A stretch of DNA of 20,327 bases from JAEZKC01 sp046538945. GTDB lineage: Bacteria > Fibrobacterota > Chitinivibrionia > Chitinivibrionales > Chitinispirillaceae. The stretch covers positions 1-20,327 of the forward strand of contig JBKHHW010000048.1 in assembly GCA_046538945.1 (NCBI GenBank), read 5' to 3'. Positions 15,129 through 20,327 of the stretch are shown piece after piece. The notes under the pieces were generated by a model, which made no database searches, was not told the DNA's origin, and saw only the letters and a program-made list of their open reading frames with translations. A program made the translations under genes and the position numbers. Each line of letters begins with the position of its first letter. Within the stretch, counting starts at the first letter, position 1.

Positions 15129-16079
15129 CTAGCGGTAAGGATTGCTCAGACAGAGCACTCCCTTTTCCATAGCGAACCAAAGGTTCCCTTTCGCGTCCTC
15201 ATGCATCTGGAACACCTGGGCCGCGGGGATACCGATACTCTTGGGGTCACTGGTCCAGATGTCTCCGTTGAATCTAAGCAGTCCTGAACCGGATCCGAAC
15301 CATGTTCTGTGCGGATCAGACATTATAGAAGTAAGCCCTTCCTGAATCTCCAGATATGTTTTCCACTCGGAACCGGTCCAGCAGTTGATATCCATTTCGC
15401 CCACAGCCGCCCAGATCTGGTTTTTGCGCTTATCCAGTCCGAGCACCTTGGTGTCATTCCAGCTCAACCCGTTCTGCATGGTGTGGTTTGTCCACTTGGT
15501 ACCATCAAAGGCGCTTATGCCTTTGTCTGTACCCAGCCATGCGGTTCCCTTTGCATCAACCACAACAGCCTGCACCTTGTTTGAGACCAGGCCGTCTTCG
15601 GTGGTGAACGTTTTCCAGGCTCCGTCTTTGAAGAGAGCTGCTCCGTTTTCGGTTCCCACCCACACGTCACTGCCATGTGCCGCCACGGCCAGCACACTGT
15701 TATCGGGCAGCCCGTTTTCGGTGGTGTAGGATGTGAATTTGCTTCCGCTGCGAGATGCCAGTCCGGCAGGAGTACCGAACCAGACCTTTCCGGCTCCATC
15801 CACCACTATCGAGGTAACTCCGGCAGAGGGGATCGTACCCAGTTTGGCGTGCTGCTGATGATTCTTTGAATTCATGGGCTGAGCCACAACGGTCTCATCG
15901 GTGGCATACCAGAGTATATTCCCCTGAAGCGCGAACGCTTTCACAGGCGAAGTGGAAGCTATCAGTTTCCATTCGCTGGGTTTGTCATAATTGACTGAAT
16001 CAGCCTTGACTTCTTCAGTTTGGGCCTGAACCGAGAACAGAGCTCCGAGAGCAAGAACCGGCATCAATCGCTTCAGCAT
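15129..16079 (-). CDS. Secreted seven-repeat beta-propeller (two-component-regulator-propeller type repeats)
   Basis: A 316-residue protein with a signal peptide (1-20, cleavage near VQAQ-T). Tryptophans of the repeat core W(F/V/L)GT..G fall at 57, 100, 140, 181, 223, 260 and 301, spacing 37 to 43, that is seven blades, enough for one closed propeller. Between blades the repeat has ENGLP/EDGLV/QNGLS turns, the pattern of the Reg_prop family, which normally forms the sensor part of hybrid two-component systems. Here there is no kinase, membrane or DNA-binding part, so it is a free-standing periplasmic or secreted propeller; ligand or partner unknown. The ATG has a GGGGAGG Shine-Dalgarno five bases upstream. 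Its neighbour upstream on the same strand is the lytic transglycosylase gene, 155 bases away, probably not cotranscribed if the promoter at 16178-16206 is real. Confidence 0.85.
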   Translation of the reverse strand: MLKRLMPVLALGALFSVQAQTEEVKADSVNYDKPSEWKLIASTSPVKAFALQGNILWYATDETVVAQPMNSKNHQQHAKLGTIPSAGVTSIVVDGAGKVWFGTPAGLASRSGSKFTSYTTENGLPDNSVLAVAAHGSDVWVGTENGAALFKDGAWKTFTTEDGLVSNKVQAVVVDAKGTAWLGTDKGISAFDGTKWTNHTMQNGLSWNDTKVLGLDKRKNQIWAAVGEMDINCWTGSEWKTYLEIQEGLTSIMSDPHRTWFGSGSGLLRFNGDIWTSDPKSIGIPAAQVFQMHEDAKGNLWFAMEKGVLCLSNPYR

Positions 16080-16177
16080 AAAAGCCTCCCCGCTTTAGTA
16101 CAGCATTAAAAAAAGGTAAAAATAGTATTAGAACCACATTAGGGTCCATTGTTAATGATACAGAAAAGACACTTAGA

Positions 16178-16206
16178 AAAATACGAAGGTGCCACCCTGC
16201 ATGCAA
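16178..16206 (-). promoter_or_regulatory. Candidate promoter of the propeller gene
   Basis: Minus strand TTGCAT (16206-16201), a 17-base spacer and TATTTT (16183-16178), three of six and four of six consensus matches with optimal spacing. A five-pair hairpin CATGC-TGTT-GCATG (16213-16200) overlaps the -35. It is in the 155-base gap after the transglycosylase gene. Confidence 0.3.
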
Positions 16207-16234
16207 CAGCATGACATGGAGGGAATGAACTTGA

Positions 16235-18505
16235 TCAAGGCCTGGTGGCGGCGTTTTTCTTCTCCCCGACCTCCTCTGAAACGAGGGTGAAATAGGCGTA
16301 CTGAGGAACTTTACTGAGAGCCTGATAGGTCCAGTAATTACCCATGACCTTCTTCACATAGCCTCTGGTTTCGGTGAATCCGATATCCTCCACGAAAAGG
16401 TCGTATTCGAGATCCTTTCCACGGTTGTACCACTTCTGAGCATTATGGGGACCCGCATTGTAGCTGGCCAGCACAAGAACGGTGTTGTCTTTCCACCTGT
16501 CCATCAATTCTCTTAGATAAAAAGTTCCAAAACGCGCATTGTATGCAAAATTGTAGAGCGAATCCACACTGAATGCCTCATTGAGCTTTTTGGCGATGGC
16601 CTCCCCGGTATAGGGCATGATCTGCATCAGCCCCACGGCTCCGGCCGGAGAGACGATCTCCGGATCGAAAATACTCTCCTGACGTATCACGGCACTCACC
16701 AGAAGCGGATCAACACCGAACTTTCTGGCGTTTTCCGTTATGGCCTCTGAAAAATAGGCGGGATAGAGCACCGACCGGACCGGCAGAGGCATGTCTGCGC
16801 GGTGTTGCAGAGGAATGCGCCACGAAAGACGGCGCCCCACTCTGTGGGCCAGAGCCGGATCTCCGGAAAGAGTGTAGGCGGAGACCAGATCAAACTGAAG
16901 CATCAGGTTGTAGGGGTAATTCTTTTCGAAATTCTCCAGAAAGAAATCGGCGGTTTTCGATTCACCGACAGACAGAAGAGCCGCCCCCCGGCGCAGGTAA
17001 ATGCTGTCCTGACTGCTCAGATTCTTTTTGGAGGGAGAGATGGAATCAAGCCACATTCTGGAGGTCTGAACGTCGGTTGAATCGGGGCCGAACAGAGCTG
17101 TCACCGCACGGACCGAATCACCAAGCATCTGACGGGCCCGGTGGGCATAATAGTCGGTAGGATCAAGACCGACAAGCTTTTCCCATACCTTGCGGGCTTC
17201 CTTTTCTCTGCCAAGCGCCTTCAGGCATTTTCCCTGCCAGTAGATTCCCGCCAGCATGTGGTATGCTTGAGGACAATTCTTCTGAAATGCCCTGAGGTTC
17301 GCAAGCGCTCTTTCATATTCGCCTCTGCGGTAGTAGCACAGAGCATGACGCAGCCGGGCCTCGCTGGCTCTTTTGTTGTCTGTTCCGTAGATCTGACGGT
17401 ACACCGAAGCGGCGGACTTGAAATGCTTCCTCGCCTCGTGCTGCCATGCCCTCAACCAGAGAATCTCCACCGATTTCGAATGGGATGGGTAGTACTTGAT
17501 ATGCAGGTCGTACCACTTGGCGGCATCCCCGGAATGCTTCAGTTTGCGGTAGGACCGAGCGATCTGCATGAACACCTCCGAGCTGGCCCCGTGCTTTTTA
17601 TGGTACTTCTTGTACAGATCAACAGCCTGCTTGTAGCGGCCCCGTTTATAGGCAATCCGGGCAGAATAGAGCAGAAACTCCTTAGGGGAGACCGAGGAGG
17701 AGAAGTCCTTGCAATTCTTAGTGGATGTGAGAAGGTTGTCGGTCAGCGCAAAGTTTCCGGTCTCATAACACTTCTGAGCAAGAGAGAAGAGGAAATCAGC
17801 CGAAGATGTGGAATCGAAATTCCGTTTTTTCAGATATACCCCGATGACAGTGCCCGCGTCCCATCCGGTCAGTCCGGACAGACTCCGCTCCAGAAGCGAA
17901 TCCGCACGTTTCACCGACCCTGCATCCAGAAATGAACCAAGCTTTTTCTGAAGAGCGGAGACGTCGACCCCGTGATCCTTCGCGGCCCAGCTACTGTACT
18001 CCCTGAGCCATTCCGTGCCGGGCTGAATCCGGGCGCCGCTGTCCACGACTGTTCTGATTTTTTCAAACAGGTGGTATCTGTATTTGCGGGGAAGAGAATA
18101 GTTCAGAGCAGAACCGTAGCCGGCAAGAGCCTTTCCACCATCCTCGAGTTCGCAGTAGAGATCTCCGATTTTTTCATACGCCAGCGGTGCCAGAACCTTG
18201 CAGCTGGAAACCACTTTGTTCAGAGCATCCAGCGTCTCCTTCTCCTTTTTCAATTCGACACCGATGGAGCCCAGCTTATAAAGATGAAGCACGGTGTCGG
18301 CATCGAGACTGTCCTTGCTCACAGCCTCGAAAGCCAGATCGGGTTTGCCGGACCACAGCTCCTGAGTTCCGCTCCAGCTGATGGGGAGCGGAAGTGCCGG
18401 AGATGCGGCAGCCTGCAGGCTGAACAGTAAAACCAGAGCTGCAGATAGAGCCAGATCCAGTATTCCCGCACCTTTTTCTTCAAAAGTATTGTCTCTGAAT
18501 ATCAT
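16235..18505 (-). CDS. slt: Soluble lytic murein transglycosylase (Slt70-like, TPR plus SLT domain)
   Basis: A 756-residue periplasmic enzyme cleaving the MurNAc-GlcNAc bond of peptidoglycan to give 1,6-anhydro ends. Residues 14-34 form the signal segment, with cleavage near AAA-S (35/36). A long alpha-helical region with TPR-like repeats (about 250-470, including KRGRYKQAVDLYKKYH and RRGEYERALANLRAF) forms the ring seen in Slt70, followed by a C-terminal SLT domain (about 585-730). The catalytic glutamate is E610 in IRQESIFDP; AGAVGLMQIMP and ASYNAGP complete the lysozyme-like site, and ETRGYVKKV is the usual closing motif. It is longer than E. coli Slt (about 645). The frame extends by eight codons to a TTG at 18529; the ATG at 18505 is preferred, with a modest GGAAAAG upstream. 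It is divergent from the phosphatase/nuclease gene. Confidence 0.93.
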   Translation of the reverse strand: MIFRDNTFEEKGAGILDLALSAALVLLFSLQAAASPALPLPISWSGTQELWSGKPDLAFEAVSKDSLDADTVLHLYKLGSIGVELKKEKETLDALNKVVSSCKVLAPLAYEKIGDLYCELEDGGKALAGYGSALNYSLPRKYRYHLFEKIRTVVDSGARIQPGTEWLREYSSWAAKDHGVDVSALQKKLGSFLDAGSVKRADSLLERSLSGLTGWDAGTVIGVYLKKRNFDSTSSADFLFSLAQKCYETGNFALTDNLLTSTKNCKDFSSSVSPKEFLLYSARIAYKRGRYKQAVDLYKKYHKKHGASSEVFMQIARSYRKLKHSGDAAKWYDLHIKYYPSHSKSVEILWLRAWQHEARKHFKSAASVYRQIYGTDNKRASEARLRHALCYYRRGEYERALANLRAFQKNCPQAYHMLAGIYWQGKCLKALGREKEARKVWEKLVGLDPTDYYAHRARQMLGDSVRAVTALFGPDSTDVQTSRMWLDSISPSKKNLSSQDSIYLRRGAALLSVGESKTADFFLENFEKNYPYNLMLQFDLVSAYTLSGDPALAHRVGRRLSWRIPLQHRADMPLPVRSVLYPAYFSEAITENARKFGVDPLLVSAVIRQESIFDPEIVSPAGAVGLMQIMPYTGEAIAKKLNEAFSVDSLYNFAYNARFGTFYLRELMDRWKDNTVLVLASYNAGPHNAQKWYNRGKDLEYDLFVEDIGFTETRGYVKKVMGNYWTYQALSKVPQYAYFTLVSEEVGEKKNAATRP

Positions 18506-18824
18506 GTCTATCTTTTCCGATCGTAGCAATTTTTTAGACTTCGTTTAAAATATGTCAGATACCTTCAGCAAAACTATACAATTCCGGAAAGAAGGTTTTC
18601 TGCTGAATACTTTTCATGATTTCCAGCCGATGCAGTTTCCGCATCCCGGGAAACCGGTTGTTGCGGCTTCAGCAGACATCTGTCTAAAATTGGTTGATGG
18701 CGGACTCTTTTTTCAAGAAATTGCCATCAACTCTACGATACAGATTATATTGTTGTTTCTCACCAAAACCAGTTCCCAGCCTAACAGAACCAGATATGTC
18801 AAACCCATTGCGGAGGGAATAGTT
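18506..18824. promoter_or_regulatory. Divergent promoter region between slt and the EEP-family gene
   Basis: This 319-base region must serve both flanking genes. For the plus-strand gene the best candidate is TTGCCA (18721-18726) with TATATT (18746-18751), but the spacing of 19 is long. For the minus strand I find no clear pair. The frame of the plus-strand gene stays open upstream to 18552, yet no Shine-Dalgarno precedes that ATG and the upstream reading has no signal peptide, so I treat it as non-coding. Confidence 0.35.
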
Positions 18825-20327
18825 ATGAAAAGGACCGCGATTCTTCTCTTTTCAGTGGCTTGCACAACAATCTCAGGTTTCCTTTTCTGTACCGACAACG
18901 ATCCCGGACCTGCCAAAGCCGGAAAAGACTCTGTTCTGCCCGACACCTTTTCCGTCGCCTTCTACAATGTGGAAAACCTGTTTGATCTGACCCTTGACGG
19001 AAATGAATACGAAGAGTACCGTCCAGGCGCGTCCAACTGGACCGAGGGGATACAGAAAACGAAAGTCAACCGGACGGCCGAAGTGATCGCCCTACTCGAT
19101 GCCGACATTGTCGGACTCTGCGAAGTGGAAAACGGAGGCGTTCTGGAACAGTTGCAGACAGAACTTGAAAAGTGGGAGTGCGGCTATCCCTACAGTGCCG
19201 TTGCCTCATCGGGAGAATGTGCGAACACAACCGCACTCCTTTCCCGCTACCCCATCCACAACAAACTCGAGCACGAAGTGGAACAGTCCAGATCCATTCT
19301 GGAGGTATCCCTGGACGGGTTCAGGATATTTGTAAATCACTGGCCGTCCAAGAGAAATCCGGAATCAAAACGTCTCCGGGCCGCTCTTGTTCTGAAACGC
19401 AGACTGGATGAACTTCCTTGCGGAACCGAATATGTCATATCAGGCGATTTGAATTCAAATTACGATGAAAGCGTGTCTTTCCACACAGCGGGATTCAATG
19501 ACACCAGATGGGAAACGGGCATCAACCACGTGCTCGGAACGACCCTGAACAAAGCAGAGAGCCAAACAGTCCGGTTTGTATACAAACACGATTTGTCCCA
19601 ATGTGCAGACTGCCACTACAATCTGTGGCTTGAGCTGCCCGAGAGCAAACGTATGAGTTATGTGTACAGGGGGTCATTTCAGACTCTGGACAACATATTA
19701 CTTCCCGTTTCACTTTTCGACAGCACCGGTTTCTCGTATCTGGACGGCTCGTTTGGAACATTCACATGCAGAGGTCAGCTGATCAGAAACGGCATACCTT
19801 ACAGATGGCAAATGAGATACAGAGGAAAGGAACGTATCCACACCGGCAGAGGATATTCGGACCATCTTCCTATCCGGGCGAGTTTTGTGCGGGCGCCGTA
19901 TAGAATGAAAAGGCGCAGAAGTTCAGATCCGGACTATTCTTCAGGACCGGGGGATTTCGAAACGGGAACGGACGGCTGGATCTGCAGCGACAGCCGCTTT
20001 TCCGTTTCCAGAGACAGCACGATTTCCAGATCCGGTCGTTACAGTCTGAAAGTGAGCGGAATGCATGGGAAAGCGAACAAAACAGCTGCAGAGATCAGGA
20101 TTCCTGATGCAGCGGACAGGAAAACGCTGAGCATCTGGATGAAAGGTTTTGGAAAAGTGTCTCTGCGGATACGCCGAAGCCCCAGGCACAGGTGGCTCTA
20201 CTATAACGGCCCCGGCTTCACTGAGTCCGGAAGTGCCCGCTACCTTCAGTGGGAAAGTCGGGAGTGGAAGAGAGTCAGGCTGGAGCTGCCCCGGGACGGG
20301 AAGGGATCAGAAGACCTTTATGTGGAG
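18825..20327 (+). CDS. Secreted endonuclease/exonuclease/phosphatase-family protein with C-terminal carbohydrate-binding-like domain (partial, 3' end missing)
   Basis: At least 501 codons, running off the window edge without a stop. The ATG has GGAGGG seven bases upstream. Residues 1-22 look like a signal peptide. An EEP (DNase I-like) domain fills about 42-355: FYNVENLFD (46-54, metal-binding Asn/Glu), CEVEN (99-103), NHWPS (171-175), GDLNSN (207-212) and SDHLPI (345-350), the catalytic Asp-His pair. So the active site appears complete. The family includes nucleases and lipid or sugar phosphatases, and the substrate cannot be told from this. From about 376 a new domain begins (DFETGTDGW, then SGRYSLKVSG), the usual opening of jelly-roll carbohydrate-binding modules of the CBM4/9 type. 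Together this suggests an exported hydrolase tethered to a glycan surface (inference). It is divergent from slt. Confidence 0.85.
   Translation, partial: MKRTAILLFSVACTTISGFLFCTDNDPGPAKAGKDSVLPDTFSVAFYNVENLFDLTLDGNEYEEYRPGASNWTEGIQKTKVNRTAEVIALLDADIVGLCEVENGGVLEQLQTELEKWECGYPYSAVASSGECANTTALLSRYPIHNKLEHEVEQSRSILEVSLDGFRIFVNHWPSKRNPESKRLRAALVLKRRLDELPCGTEYVISGDLNSNYDESVSFHTAGFNDTRWETGINHVLGTTLNKAESQTVRFVYKHDLSQCADCHYNLWLELPESKRMSYVYRGSFQTLDNILLPVSLFDSTGFSYLDGSFGTFTCRGQLIRNGIPYRWQMRYRGKERIHTGRGYSDHLPIRASFVRAPYRMKRRRSSDPDYSSGPGDFETGTDGWICSDSRFSVSRDSTISRSGRYSLKVSGMHGKANKTAAEIRIPDAADRKTLSIWMKGFGKVSLRIRRSPRHRWLYYNGPGFTESGSARYLQWESREWKRVRLELPRDGKGSEDLYVE

Noticed and set aside
16183..16198. TGGCAC on the minus strand upstream of the propeller gene, a perfect sigma54 -24 element
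   Set aside because: The required -12 element (TTGC with GC eleven to twelve bases on) is missing; the sequence there is TATTT. No enhancer-binding regulator is nearby.
18552..18824. In-frame extension of the EEP-family gene to an ATG at 18552
   Set aside because: No ribosome site there, no export signal at that end, while the ATG at 18825 has GGAGGG and a signal peptide directly after it.

Overview
The window looks like chromosomal DNA of a Gram-negative, probably environmental bacterium. Several products carry Sec-type signal peptides and are likely periplasmic or secreted. There is a periplasmic Slt70-type lytic transglycosylase, and base composition looks close to balanced GC. Archaeal/actinobacterial-type inositol phosphate synthase, a discoidin/NADase-type glycan-binding protein and a PrkA-SpoVR cluster together would fit lineages such as Fibrobacterota/Chitinispirillia-like, spirochaete or deltaproteobacterial groups. 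I cannot fix the phylum from sequence alone. I see no rRNA, tRNA, CRISPR array, transposase or phage gene.

Layout. Positions 1-180 hold two imperfect copies of an intergenic direct repeat with a small hairpin. Next, read on the minus strand, is a terminator (185-218) that closes a four-gene operon running from 7718 down to 269: prkA - yeaH/yhbH (VWA, UPF0229) - spoVR - a second, divergent prkA. The joints are tight: a stop codon embedded in the next Shine-Dalgarno, a 1-base TAATG overlap, then a 66-base gap with a hairpin before the last gene. Upstream lie a 426-base leader/intergenic region and a class I DAHP synthase gene (8145-9173) with its own good sigma70-like promoter.

Further along the minus strand is a likely three-gene operon (13119 down to 9288): a secreted protein with two discoidin-like glycan-binding domains, a polytopic GT-C-like membrane protein, and a VanW-family protein whose start overlaps the preceding stop. 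A near-consensus promoter (TTGACA, 17 bases, TATATT) lies in front. A small secreted OB-fold-like protein (13346-13783, plus strand) diverges from it and converges on an inositol-1-phosphate synthase (13835-14956, minus), with a shared hairpin between the two ends. Then, all minus strand, come a secreted seven-repeat beta-propeller (15129-16079) and the Slt-type lytic transglycosylase (16235-18505). A divergent secreted endonuclease/exonuclease/phosphatase-family protein with a C-terminal carbohydrate-binding-like domain runs off the right edge (18825-20327).

Functional reading. The two themes are the conserved but poorly understood PrkA/YeaH/SpoVR stationary-phase or sporulation module, here with a second PrkA paralogue that has lost some hallmark residues, and cell-envelope/glycan genes (Slt, VanW, GT-C-like, glycan-binding domains). 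SpoVR is linked to spore cortex peptidoglycan in Bacillus, so the two themes may be related, but that link is inference. Several starts were moved inward from the longest open frame because a strong Shine-Dalgarno lies just before an internal ATG (7718, 13346, 14956, 18505).
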